Below, one piece after another: positions 15,692-23,874 of a stretch of 64,000 nucleotides of DNA. The DNA is from Scandinavium lactucae. Lineage in GTDB: Bacteria; Pseudomonadota; Gammaproteobacteria; Enterobacterales; Enterobacteriaceae. Every line of letters starts with the position of its first letter. Positions within the stretch are counted from its first letter, which is position 1. The DNA lies in assembly GCF_033843265.1 (NCBI RefSeq), contig NZ_JAWXRD010000040.1:124001-188000 (forward strand), read 5' to 3'. A program made the position numbers and the translations under genes. The notes below the pieces were generated by a model. It saw nothing but the letters and a program-made list of their open reading frames with translations. It searched no databases and was not told the DNA's origin.

Positions 15692-18136
15692 CTACACCTT
15701 CTCGATTTGAACCAGATTGGTGTGCTGTGGATTACCTTTCGCCAGCGGAGACGGGCGATGGCTGGTGAGGGTGTTAATGCACGACCCATGATCAATGCGG
15801 TCACCGCTCATACTGGCATCGTGCCACGCTCCCTGGCCCATCGCGCTGACGCCTGGCATGATGCGCGGCGTGACTTTCGCCTCAATGCGCAACTCGCCGC
15901 GATCGTTGTAGACCCTGACCATATCGCCATTTTTGATACCCCGCTTCGCGGCATCCATCGGGTTGAGCCACACTTCCTGACGACAGGCGGCTTTCAGCAC
16001 ATCGACGTTGCCGTAGCTGGAGTGGGTGCGCGCTTTATAGTGGAAACCGAACAGCTGGAGCGGGAACTCGCTGCGCTGTGGCGCATCCCAACCGTCAAAG
16101 GTCGAGGCATATATCGGCAGCGGGCTGATGGTGTCGTCTGGTTGCAGCTCCCAACTGCTGGCAATGTCTGCCAGCTTCGTCGAGTAAATCTCAATTTTAC
16201 CCGACGGCGTTTTCAGCGGATGAGCCTGCGGATCGTTGCGGAAATCCTTATAGGCGACGAAATGGCCGTTCGGATCCTTGCGTTTGTATAATCCCATCGC
16301 TTTCACCGCCTCATACGACGGAAGCTGCGGGTCTTTGGCGACCATTTTAGCGTACAGGTACTGCAGCCATTCCGCCTGGGTGCGGCCTTCGGTAAATTTC
16401 TGCTGCACGTCAGCACCGAGGCGTTTTGCCACTTCGCTTAAAATCCAGTAAATCGGTTTGCGCTCGAACTTCGGACTCGTGGCGGGTTGAATGAAAATCA
16501 GATATCCCATATTCCCGGCGTAATCGTTCGGAATAATGTCTTCCTGTTCGACGGTCATCAGGTCCGGCAGCAGCAAATCAGCGTATTTCGCTGAGGCGGT
16601 CATAAAGTTTTCAATGACCACAATCATCTCGCACTTCGTATCATCCTGCAGGATGTCGTGGGTGCGGTTGATCTGCGAATGCTGGTTGATAATCGTGTTG
16701 CCCGCATAGTTCCAGATAAATTTGATCGGCACGTCGAGCTTGTCTTTCCCGCGCACGCCGTCGCGGGTGGCGGTCATTTCCGCGCCGCGCTCGATGGCAT
16801 CGGTCCAGGTGAAACAGGAGATGGCGGTTTTTACCGGATTTTCCAGCACCGGCATACGTTCGATGGTGATGGTGTAGGTTGATTCACGCGCGCCGCTGTT
16901 ACCACCGTTCACGCCGACGTTGCCGGTCAGGATCGGCAACATGGCAATCGCGCGGGCGGTGAGTTCGCCGTTCGCCTGGCGCTGTGGGCCCCAGCCCTGG
17001 CAAATATATGCCGGTTTCGCAGTTCCTATCTCACGCGCCAGCTTGATGATTTTATCTGCCGGGATGCCGGTGATGCGCGATGCCCACGCCGGGGTTTTTG
17101 CGGTGGCATCGTCTCCCTGGCCGAGAATATAGGCTTTGTAATGCCCGTTGGCCGGGGCACCTTCCGGCAGCGTTTTCTCGTCGTAACCGACACAGTATTT
17201 GTCGAGGAACGGCTGGTCGACAAGGTTTTCGTCAATCAGCACCCAAGCGATACCGGCGACCAGTGCGGCGTCCGTGCCTGGACGAATCGGCACCCATTCA
17301 TCTTCGCGTCCGGCGGCGGTGTCGGTGTAACGCGGGTCAATGACGACCATCCGCGCGTTGGAGCGTTCGCGTGCCTGTTCCAGATAATACGTAATTCCGC
17401 CACCGCTCATGCGCGTTTCAGCCGGATTGTTGCCAAACATCACCACCAGTTTGCTGTTCTCGATATCCGAGGTACTGTTGCCGTCATTAGAGCCGTAGGT
17501 GTAGGGCATGGCGCAGGCAATTTGTGCGGTGCTGTAGGTACCGTATTGGTTGAGCGAGCCGCCATAACAGTTCATCAGACGTGCGACTAACGAGGCCGAA
17601 GGTGAGGAGCGGGTTATATTGCCGCCGACAATGCCGGAGGTATAGTTAATGTACACCGCTTCATTACCGTACTCTTTGACCACGTGTTTCAGGCTGTCGG
17701 TCAGTATGTCCAGCGCTTCGGGCCAACTGATGCGTTCGAACTTGCCTTCCCCGCGTTTACCCACCCGTTTCATCGGGTAGTTCAGGCGTTCCGGGTGGTT
17801 AATACGCCGACGGATAGAGCGGCCGCGCAAGCAGGCGCGAACCTGGTGATCGCCATAGATATCATCGCCAGTATTGTCGGTTTCAACCCAATACACTTCA
17901 TTATCGCGCACGTGAAGACGCAGCGCGCAGCGGCTCCCGCAGTTAACGGAACATGCGCCCCAGACCACTTTATCGTCCGGTTTCGTCGCCTGCTGTACGG
18001 CAGCGGCTGCGCTTTTGAGGGTGAAAGGCAGAGACATACCGCTCGCGGCAAGGGCAAGGGAACCAATGGCAGAGGATTTGATTAGAGCCCGGCGGCTGAT
18101 CCCACTCGGGTGGTCGTGCTGTTCATGTTCAGACAT
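15692..18136 (-). CDS. ynfE: DmsA/YnfE-type molybdoenzyme catalytic subunit
   Basis: 814-residue molybdopterin oxidoreductase of the DMSO reductase family. E. coli YnfE/YnfF act on selenate and possibly DMSO in anaerobic respiration. A twin-arginine signal SRRALIK (residues 14-20) is followed by a hydrophobic stretch ending in AAAA. The [4Fe-4S] motif cysteines are at 62, 66 and 70 with a fourth in RACLRG. The body shows ENSKLVVMFGNNPAETRMSG and the C-terminal cofactor-binding segment GNPQHTNLV. It is intact and matches YnfE/YnfF end to end; I cannot tell which of the two it descends from. No iron-sulfur DmsB or membrane anchor DmsC gene follows. Confidence 0.9.
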   Translation of the reverse strand: MSEHEQHDHPSGISRRALIKSSAIGSLALAASGMSLPFTLKSAAAAVQQATKPDDKVVWGACSVNCGSRCALRLHVRDNEVYWVETDNTGDDIYGDHQVRACLRGRSIRRRINHPERLNYPMKRVGKRGEGKFERISWPEALDILTDSLKHVVKEYGNEAVYINYTSGIVGGNITRSSPSASLVARLMNCYGGSLNQYGTYSTAQIACAMPYTYGSNDGNSTSDIENSKLVVMFGNNPAETRMSGGGITYYLEQARERSNARMVVIDPRYTDTAAGREDEWVPIRPGTDAALVAGIAWVLIDENLVDQPFLDKYCVGYDEKTLPEGAPANGHYKAYILGQGDDATAKTPAWASRITGIPADKIIKLAREIGTAKPAYICQGWGPQRQANGELTARAIAMLPILTGNVGVNGGNSGARESTYTITIERMPVLENPVKTAISCFTWTDAIERGAEMTATRDGVRGKDKLDVPIKFIWNYAGNTIINQHSQINRTHDILQDDTKCEMIVVIENFMTASAKYADLLLPDLMTVEQEDIIPNDYAGNMGYLIFIQPATSPKFERKPIYWILSEVAKRLGADVQQKFTEGRTQAEWLQYLYAKMVAKDPQLPSYEAVKAMGLYKRKDPNGHFVAYKDFRNDPQAHPLKTPSGKIEIYSTKLADIASSWELQPDDTISPLPIYASTFDGWDAPQRSEFPLQLFGFHYKARTHSSYGNVDVLKAACRQEVWLNPMDAAKRGIKNGDMVRVYNDRGELRIEAKVTPRIMPGVSAMGQGAWHDASMSGDRIDHGSCINTLTSHRPSPLAKGNPQHTNLVQIEKV

Positions 18137-18220
18137 CGCTCACTCCATCTTTTTAGTTATGTAGCCGGACGCGGTGACCCTGGCTTTTGATGGAAGGATG
18201 TTACTTATTTCGACCCAGGG

Positions 18221-18255
18221 AGATATTATCTCCGGTCAAGCCAGAGATAATATCT
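18221..18255. promoter_or_regulatory. Perfect 12-bp inverted repeat upstream of the reductase gene
   Basis: AGATATTATCTC, an 11-base spacer and GAGATAATATCT form a perfect inverted repeat 85 bp upstream of the ynfE-type start and 17 bp after the ynfD stop (both minus strand). No T-run follows, so an operator or RNA hairpin is as likely as a terminator. It does not match the FNR consensus TTGAT-N4-ATCAA. Confidence 0.5.
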
Positions 18256-18271
18256 TTCGTGTGAAGGCGTT

Positions 18272-18529
18272 TTACTGCTGATCGTTGCCGTTGCGGGTGT
18301 AGAGAATTTTAAAGGTGTCGTTGGCGCAGTGCCCGACGACCTGAGCATCCGGTCTGTCGGCCTGATCGTTCGGCACGATATCCAGCGTAAAACCGGATTC
18401 CGGCACGCCGTTGTTAACGATCTTCTGCTGGATGTCGTCCTTCACGCGCTCGCAGGACTCCGGAGTCGCCGCAAACGCAGGCATCGCGCCCGCCAGCATC
18501 AGTGCACATAGCCATTGCGTCTTTTTCAT
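18272..18529 (-). CDS. ynfD: YnfD, small secreted DUF1161 protein
   Basis: About 85 residues with a signal peptide (MKKTQWLCALMLAGAMPAFA). The mature domain contains CERVKDDIQQKIVNNGVPES and a second cysteine in GHCANDT, the DUF1161 pattern. The start at 18529 is set by AGGAG six bases upstream; upstream in-frame codons are untranslated leader. The function is unknown. It precedes the reductase gene on the same strand but is separated from it by a long palindrome. Confidence 0.88.
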   Translation of the reverse strand: MKKTQWLCALMLAGAMPAFAATPESCERVKDDIQQKIVNNGVPESGFTLDIVPNDQADRPDAQVVGHCANDTFKILYTRNGNDQQ

Positions 18530-18643
18530 CTGCATCTCCTTATCGCTTTGGATTGCTATCGTGAGATAAAAGCATAGCACTCATAGTGTAAATCGCTGTA
18601 TTTGCTAATATGATTGAGAAAATTCTACCGTGAAGGACAGTCT

Positions 18644-19354
18644 GTGAAGAAACTGCTGTTTGTGATGCCGCTGATAAGCGTGCTCACCGCTTGTGATAAC
18701 GCCTCAGTGCCGGCTGCCTTTACGCCGGAAATGGCGAGCTTTTCCAACGAGTTCGATTTTGATCCGCTGCGCGGCCCGGTTAAAGATTTCAGCCAAACGC
18801 TGATGAATGAAAAGGGCGAAGTGACCAAACGCGTCAGCGCCCGACTCTCGCAGGAAGGCTGTTTTGATTTGCTGGAATTGCACGATGTGGAAAACAACTC
18901 CGGTGCGACGCTGGTGCTCGATGCCAATTATTACGTTGATGGCACCACTGAGCAAAAACGTATTCTGCTGCAGGGCAAGTGCCAGTTGGCGGGGATACCT
19001 GCCGCTGGAGTGACATGGGATACCGACGATAACGGATTTGTGATAGCGTCCCATGGTAAAGATTTCAGCGTCGATTATCGCTACGACAGCGAAGGCTATC
19101 CGTTGGGGAAAACCTCAACCAGTGGCAACGAAACGCTGAAAATTATCGCATCCCCACCAAAAGATCCGCGAAAAAAACTCGATTACACGGCGGTCAGCCT
19201 GCTGAATGACAAAAACATCGGCAATGTGGCACAACGCTGTGACTACGACCGACACGACAACCCGCTGAGCTGCACTTTACAGATCGTGGATGACAGTGCA
19301 AAGCCGCCTGTCACCCGGCATTACACCATCAAAAATACCATCGAATATTACTGA
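18644..19354 (+). CDS. ynfC: YnfC, putative lipoprotein
   Basis: 236-residue UPF0257-family lipoprotein. The GTG start at 18644 (VKKLLFVMPLISVLTACDN) follows AAGGA at a good distance and gives a signal peptide with lipobox LTAC; the TTG start at 18614 would bury it. The segment FTPEMASFSNEFDFDPLRGP is almost identical to E. coli YnfC. The function is unknown. The 3' end overlaps the convergent speG stop by a few bases. Confidence 0.9.
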   Translation: MKKLLFVMPLISVLTACDNASVPAAFTPEMASFSNEFDFDPLRGPVKDFSQTLMNEKGEVTKRVSARLSQEGCFDLLELHDVENNSGATLVLDANYYVDGTTEQKRILLQGKCQLAGIPAAGVTWDTDDNGFVIASHGKDFSVDYRYDSEGYPLGKTSTSGNETLKIIASPPKDPRKKLDYTAVSLLNDKNIGNVAQRCDYDRHDNPLSCTLQIVDDSAKPPVTRHYTIKNTIEYY

Positions 19355-19902
19355 GCCGTAGGCTTCAGTAAGCTATGGCCTTTGCGTTCCGGCAGATATT
19401 GATGCTGGAACAGGCACATCCGAATGGTATTGCGGTATTCACCGTTGATGAAAAACTCATGGATGAGTTCGCCTTCCACCTGAAAACCGAGTTTGCGATA
19501 GATATGAATCGCTTTCTCGTTTTCCTTATCGACAATCAGATACAGCTTGTACAGGTTCAACACGTTAAACCCGTAGTCCATTGCCAGCATCGCGGCTTTG
19601 GTGGCCAGACCTTTGCCTTGATAATCCGGGGAGATGATGATTTGGAATTCGGCGCGGCGGTGAACATGGTTAATTTCCACTAATTCCACCAGGCCTGCTT
19701 TTTCGCCGTCGCACTCGATAACAAAGCGGCGCTCGCTCTGATCGTGAATATGCTTATCGTAAAGGTCAGAGAGTTCAACGAACGCTTCGTACGGCTCTTC
19801 GAACCAGTAACGCATCACGCTGGCGTTGTTATCCAGCTGATGAACAAAGCGTAGATCCTCGCGTTCCAGCGGGCGCAGCTTAACGGTATAAGCATTGGGC
19901 AT
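19348..19902 (-). CDS. speG: SpeG, spermidine N-acetyltransferase
   Basis: 184-residue GNAT-fold enzyme that transfers acetyl from acetyl-CoA to spermidine, relieving polyamine toxicity. The acetyl-CoA-binding P-loop is DYQGKGLATKA (about residues 92-102), and the C-terminal YRKLGFQVEGELIHEFF is characteristic of SpeG. It is in the conserved ynfC-speG-ynfB order. It complements the MdtJI spermidine exporter at the start of the window. Confidence 0.95.
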   Translation of the reverse strand: MPNAYTVKLRPLEREDLRFVHQLDNNASVMRYWFEEPYEAFVELSDLYDKHIHDQSERRFVIECDGEKAGLVELVEINHVHRRAEFQIIISPDYQGKGLATKAAMLAMDYGFNVLNLYKLYLIVDKENEKAIHIYRKLGFQVEGELIHEFFINGEYRNTIRMCLFQHQYLPERKGHSLLKPTAQ

Positions 19903-19943
19903 GTGATTTCCTTATTGGTGTATGCAGGTGTTGCGGGGAAGCA

Positions 19944-19961
19944 GGGTGCCAGACGGCACCC
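19944..19961 (-). terminator. Hairpin after ynfB
   Basis: GGGTGCC / GGCACCC with a 4-base loop AGAC immediately after the ynfB stop on the minus strand. There is no strong T-run. Confidence 0.5.
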
Positions 19962-19966
19962 GGGGG

Positions 19967-20308
19967 TTACGGAATGAGAGGCCGGCCAGTTTTTCTATCG
20001 AGACAGCGCAGGGTATTAGGTTCCCAGTACGCGTTCAGATTGGCACTTTGCTCACATTTGTCGCGGCTATCAAAGGCGACGTCGGTCTTATCCCACTCTT
20101 TTTCAGCGCGGGTATTCACTTTCTGACGAAGGGAACGGGTATCGTTCCACTGCTCCTTGTCCATCGCCGCATTTTGTCTGCTCTGCGCGCCGTCACCAGA
20201 CTCAATGATGAGCTTGCTGGTGTCCGCAGAGGCAGTCGCGGTGTACACGATGGCACCCAGCGTCAGCATTGCCGTCAGGCACAGGCGTTTGCTCAGGGTC
20301 ACTTTCAT
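19967..20308 (-). CDS. ynfB: YnfB, DUF1283 periplasmic protein
   Basis: 113 residues with a signal peptide (MKVTLSKRLCLTAMLTLGAI ...ATASA). The mature part contains MDKEQWNDTRSLRQKVN and YWEPNTLRCLDRKTGR, matching E. coli YnfB. The start at 20308 matches the E. coli N-terminus; the upstream extension is not credible. The function is unknown. Confidence 0.9.
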   Translation of the reverse strand: MKVTLSKRLCLTAMLTLGAIVYTATASADTSKLIIESGDGAQSRQNAAMDKEQWNDTRSLRQKVNTRAEKEWDKTDVAFDSRDKCEQSANLNAYWEPNTLRCLDRKTGRPLIP

Positions 20309-20400
20309 GGCTGTTTCCTTTAGGGTGAAAAAACGGTAAACCCACGCGCGCAGTTTACCACCAACTCCCCGGCAGGGAATAGCCATGCGTCAATACCGGT

Positions 20401-20616
20401 TCAACAGGCACCGCTGAGGGTGGTTTTATAAATGCGAACCGCCTCGTTCACATCATTGGTTTTAACGGAGTTGCTTTTCATTCCGTTGATATAGATGTCG
20501 TAGCCGTCGTCGCTCAAACGAAACACAATGGTGTTGCCGCGAAAGCGAATGACCTTATCTTTCACGCCAATACCCTGTCGGCGTAATACCATCTTCGCCA
20601 TTCTGTCGATACTCAT
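20401..20616 (-). CDS. Hypothetical 71-residue basic protein
   Basis: I do not recognise this protein. The start at 20616 (MSIDRMAKMVLRRQG) has GAGGT at a 7-base gap, better supported than the ATG at 20667. The body (VIRFRGNTIVFRLSDDGYDIYING) looks like a small beta-rich fold; no signal or membrane segment is present. It sits alone between ynfB and ynfA. Confidence 0.65.
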   Translation of the reverse strand: MSIDRMAKMVLRRQGIGVKDKVIRFRGNTIVFRLSDDGYDIYINGMKSNSVKTNDVNEAVRIYKTTLSGAC

Positions 20617-20726
20617 GATACTGCACCTCAATGGCCACGTAACTGTCACAAAGAAAGCGATTCTCACTGGATTAAGATTAATTTATCCTTAAGAACTTTG
20701 CTGACAACCGCCAGAAATAATCGTTC

Positions 20727-21053
20727 ATGTTGAAAACCAGTTTGTTGTTTTTTGCCACTGCGCTTTGCGAAATCATCGGCTGCTACTTACCGTGGCTGTG
20801 GCTGAAACGTGGGGCAACGGTGTGGCTGTTGTTACCCGCCGGACTTTCTCTGGCTTTGTTCGTCTGGCTGTTAACGCTACATCCGGCCGCGAGCGGGCGA
20901 GTGTATGCCGCGTATGGCGGGGTGTACGTCGCTACCGCACTGCTGTGGCTACGCTATGTCGATGGCGTGCGACTCAGCGTCTATGACTGGGCGGGAGCCG
21001 CCGTAGCGCTGTGCGGGATGTTGATCATCGTGGCGGGCTGGGGGCGGGGCTGA
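20727..21053 (+). CDS. ynfA: YnfA, UPF0060 small membrane protein
   Basis: 108-residue inner-membrane protein with four hydrophobic helices. It resembles the SMR transporters in size and has been linked to drug efflux in Shigella. The segments FFATALCEIIGCYLPWLWLK and GRVYAAYGGVYVATALLWL are typical of the family. It is monocistronic here. Confidence 0.92.
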   Translation: MLKTSLLFFATALCEIIGCYLPWLWLKRGATVWLLLPAGLSLALFVWLLTLHPAASGRVYAAYGGVYVATALLWLRYVDGVRLSVYDWAGAAVALCGMLIIVAGWGRG

Positions 21054-21151
21054 CCGTCATTTCATCTCCGAGATCCTCACACGGTCGTTGTGGGGGATTC
21101 TACTGAATGTTTCTAAAGTGTGATCCTAAAGCTTTTTCCTGTTAACACTTC

Positions 21152-21163
21152 TTGTATGGTAGT
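21152..21163 (+). promoter_or_regulatory. RspR-type motif, copy 1
   Basis: TTGTATGGTAGT, 28 bp upstream of the MFS transporter start. The identical 12-mer lies upstream of rspA and near matches lie upstream of ydfI and ydfG. I infer a binding site for the linked GntR regulator RspR (YdfH). Confidence 0.5.
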
Positions 21164-21190
21164 AGCCGAATTGACTCATTTGGAGTGTTT

Positions 21191-22474
21191 ATGGCTATTG
21201 ATGTGGTGGAAAAAGCAGCGCTAACAAAGCCTGCGAGAATAAAAACGATTCAGACGGTGACGCTGGCACTGCTGTTTATCGCCGGGATCGTCAACTTCTT
21301 AGACCGTTCGTCGCTGAGCGTTGCGGGCGAGGCGATTCGCGGTGAGCTGGGATTATCGGCTACCGAGTTTGGCGTGCTGCTGTCGGCGTTCTCGCTTTCC
21401 TATGGTTTTTCGCAACTGCCTGCGGGGATCCTGCTGGACCGTTTTGGACCACGGCTGGTACTGGGGGCAGGGCTGATATTTTGGTCCGCGATGCAAGCGC
21501 TAACCGGAATGGTGAACTCCTTCAGTCATTTTATCTGGTTGCGTATCGGGCTGGGTATCGGCGAAGCGCCGTTTATGCCTGCGGGCGTAAAGTCGATCAG
21601 CGACTGGTACGTGCAGAAGGAGCGCGGCACGGCGCTGGGGATTTTTAACTCTTCCACGGTGATTGGCCAGGCCATCGCGCCGCCTGCACTGGTGGTGATG
21701 CAACTGGCCTGGGGCTGGCGAACCATGTTTGTGGTGATTGGTCTGGCGGGGATTATCGTCGGTATTTGTTGGTATGCGTGGTATCGCAACCGCGCCCAGT
21801 TCAGCCTGAACGATACCGAGCGTGAATATCTTTCGGCACCGGTCACCGCGAAACCCAAACTGGCATTCAGCGAATGGTTAGCGCTGTTTAAACGCCGCAC
21901 CACTTGGGGAATGATCCTCGGGTTCTCCGGGGTGAACTACACCGGCTGGCTGTATATCGCCTGGCTGCCGGGCTATTTGCAGGCCGAGCAGGGTTTCAGC
22001 CTGGCAAAAACCGGCTGGGTGGCGGCAATCCCATTCCTCGCGGCAGCGGTGGGCATGTGGACGAACGGACTGGTGGTCGATGCCCTGGCTCGGCGCGGCT
22101 TCGATCTGGCTAAAACGCGCAAAACGGCGATTGTGCTGGGCTTGATCCTCTCGGCGCTCGGCACGCTGCTGGTGGTGCAATCTTCCACCCCGACGCAGGC
22201 GGTAGCATTTATTTCGATGGCGCTGTTCTGCGTCCATTTCGCCGGAACCTCCGCGTGGGGGCTGGTGCAGGTGATGGTGGCTGAAACCAAAGTGGCCTCG
22301 GTAGCGGCTATTCAGAACTTCGGCAGCTTTGTGTTCGCCTCCTTTGCGCCGATTGTCACCGGTTGGGTCGTCGACACCACGCACTCGTTTAATCTGGCGC
22401 TGGTGATCGCCGCCTGCGTCACCTTTACCGGGGCACTGTGCTACTTCTTCATCGTCAAAGACCGCATCGAATAA
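21191..22474 (+). CDS. MFS sugar-acid transporter (ACS family) next to rspAB
   Basis: 427-residue major facilitator of the anion:cation symporter type (hexuronate, glucarate or galactonate uptake). The family segment GIVNFLDRSSLSVAGEAIRGELG is near the N-terminus, followed by QLPAGILLDRFGPR. The start at 21191 has GGAG upstream; a TTG at 21152 would run through the operator motif. It sits immediately upstream of rspA (a mannonate dehydratase-type enzyme), so it likely imports the substrate of the Rsp enzymes. The exact substrate is inferred only to class level. Confidence 0.85.
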   Translation: MAIDVVEKAALTKPARIKTIQTVTLALLFIAGIVNFLDRSSLSVAGEAIRGELGLSATEFGVLLSAFSLSYGFSQLPAGILLDRFGPRLVLGAGLIFWSAMQALTGMVNSFSHFIWLRIGLGIGEAPFMPAGVKSISDWYVQKERGTALGIFNSSTVIGQAIAPPALVVMQLAWGWRTMFVVIGLAGIIVGICWYAWYRNRAQFSLNDTEREYLSAPVTAKPKLAFSEWLALFKRRTTWGMILGFSGVNYTGWLYIAWLPGYLQAEQGFSLAKTGWVAAIPFLAAAVGMWTNGLVVDALARRGFDLAKTRKTAIVLGLILSALGTLLVVQSSTPTQAVAFISMALFCVHFAGTSAWGLVQVMVAETKVASVAAIQNFGSFVFASFAPIVTGWVVDTTHSFNLALVIAACVTFTGALCYFFIVKDRIE

Positions 22475-22495
22475 CGCTTTCATACCTCTCTTGAC

Positions 22496-22523
22496 TGCCC
22501 GGTCAGCCTCGCGCTGCCGGGCA
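22496..22523. terminator. Hairpin after the MFS transporter
   Basis: TGCCCGG / CCGGGCA with a 14-base loop, just after the transporter stop. No clear T-run, so the terminator assignment is moderate. Confidence 0.45.
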
Positions 22524-22585
22524 AACTCCCATGTTACCACTTTGATAAATTCTGTGATCGGCTGGGCTTTTTTCGATCAATATAC

Positions 22586-22597
22586 TTGTATGGTAGT
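22586..22597 (+). promoter_or_regulatory. RspR-type motif, copy 2
   Basis: TTGTATGGTAGT, identical to copy 1 and 52 bp upstream of the rspA start. Likely operator for the GntR regulator RspR. Confidence 0.55.
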
Positions 22598-22648
22598 TAG
22601 GTGTGGGCGTAGATTTGCCCCATCAACGATGAGACGTAAGGACTGAAA

Positions 22649-23863
22649 ATGAAGATTGTTGCCGCAGACGTATTTGTCACTTGCCCGGGGCGTAACTTTG
22701 TCACCCTGAAAATTACCACTGAAGATGGTCTAACCGGCCTTGGCGATGCCACGCTGAACGGGCGCGAGCTGTCGGTGGCATCGTATTTGAAAGATCATCT
22801 CTGCCCACAGCTGATTGGACGAGATGCGCACCGTATCGAAGACATCTGGCAGTTCTTCTATAAAGGCGCGTACTGGCGTCGCGGCCCGGTCACCATGTCG
22901 GCGATTTCAGCGATCGATATGGCGCTGTGGGATATCAAAGCCAAAGCCGCCAATATGCCGCTGTATCAGCTGCTCGGCGGCGCGTCCCGGGAAGGGGTGA
23001 TGGTCTATTGCCACACCACCGGGCACACCATCGACGAAGTGCTGGACGACTACGCCCGCCACAAAGAGATGGGTTTTAAAGCCATTCGCGTCCAGTGCGG
23101 CGTACCGGGAATGAAAACCACCTACGGCATGGCGAAGGGCAAAGGTCAGGCCTATGAGCCTGCTACCAAAGGCCAGTGGCCGGAAGAACAGCTCTGGTCG
23201 ACGGAAAAATACCTCGATTTCACCCCAACCCTGTTTGAAAAAGTACGTGACAAATTTGGCTTCAACGAACACCTCCTGCATGACATGCACCATCGTCTGA
23301 CCCCAATAGAAGCCGCGCGTTTTGGCAAAAGCATTGAAGATTACCGCCTGTTCTGGATGGAAGATCCGACCCCGGCGGAAAACCAGGAGTGCTTCCGTCT
23401 GATTCGCCAACACACCGTTACCCCGATTGCGGTGGGTGAAGTGTTCAACAGCATCTGGGACTGTAAGCAGCTGATTGAAGAACAGCTCATCGACTACATC
23501 CGCACCACCATTACCCACGCGGGCGGGATCACCGGGATGCGGCGCATTGCTGATTTTGCCTCGCTGTATCAGGTGCGTACCGGTTCGCACGGGCCATCAG
23601 ACTTGTCACCAGTGTGCATGGCAGCGGCGCTGCATTTCGATCTGTGGGTGCCGAATTTTGGCGTTCAGGAATACATGGGCTATTCGGAACAAATGCTGGA
23701 CGTGTTCCCGCATAACTGGACCTTTGATAACGGCTATATGCATCCAGGTGACAAGCCAGGCCTCGGCATTGAGTTCGATGAAAAGCTGGCCGCCAAATAT
23801 CCGTACGATCCGGCGTATCTCCCGGTGGCGCGCCTGGAAGATGGCACGCTGTGGAACTGGTAA
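22649..23863 (+). CDS. rspA: RspA, mannonate/altronate dehydratase-type enolase
   Basis: 404-residue enolase-superfamily enzyme. RspA homologues (ManD) dehydrate D-mannonate; E. coli RspA was first reported in starvation sensing by homoserine-lactone breakdown. The N-terminal capping domain starts MKIVAADVFVTCPGRNFVTL. The barrel shows metal-ligand segments (LLHDMHHRLTP, FWMEDPTP, IAVGEVFNS) and a catalytic HGPSDLSPV near residue 310. It is 11 bases from rspB in the same operon. Confidence 0.93.
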   Translation: MKIVAADVFVTCPGRNFVTLKITTEDGLTGLGDATLNGRELSVASYLKDHLCPQLIGRDAHRIEDIWQFFYKGAYWRRGPVTMSAISAIDMALWDIKAKAANMPLYQLLGGASREGVMVYCHTTGHTIDEVLDDYARHKEMGFKAIRVQCGVPGMKTTYGMAKGKGQAYEPATKGQWPEEQLWSTEKYLDFTPTLFEKVRDKFGFNEHLLHDMHHRLTPIEAARFGKSIEDYRLFWMEDPTPAENQECFRLIRQHTVTPIAVGEVFNSIWDCKQLIEEQLIDYIRTTITHAGGITGMRRIADFASLYQVRTGSHGPSDLSPVCMAAALHFDLWVPNFGVQEYMGYSEQMLDVFPHNWTFDNGYMHPGDKPGLGIEFDEKLAAKYPYDPAYLPVARLEDGTLWNW

Positions 23864-23874
23864 GGAGTCTTTCG

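Noticed and set aside
15461..16291. 276-residue plus-strand open frame across dmsD and the reductase
   Set aside because: Antisense shadow of two recognised genes on the other strand; it also crosses the REP-like gap and has no family features.
18221..18255. Palindrome considered as an FNR site
   Set aside because: It lacks TTGAT-N4-ATCAA; kept only as an unidentified inverted repeat.
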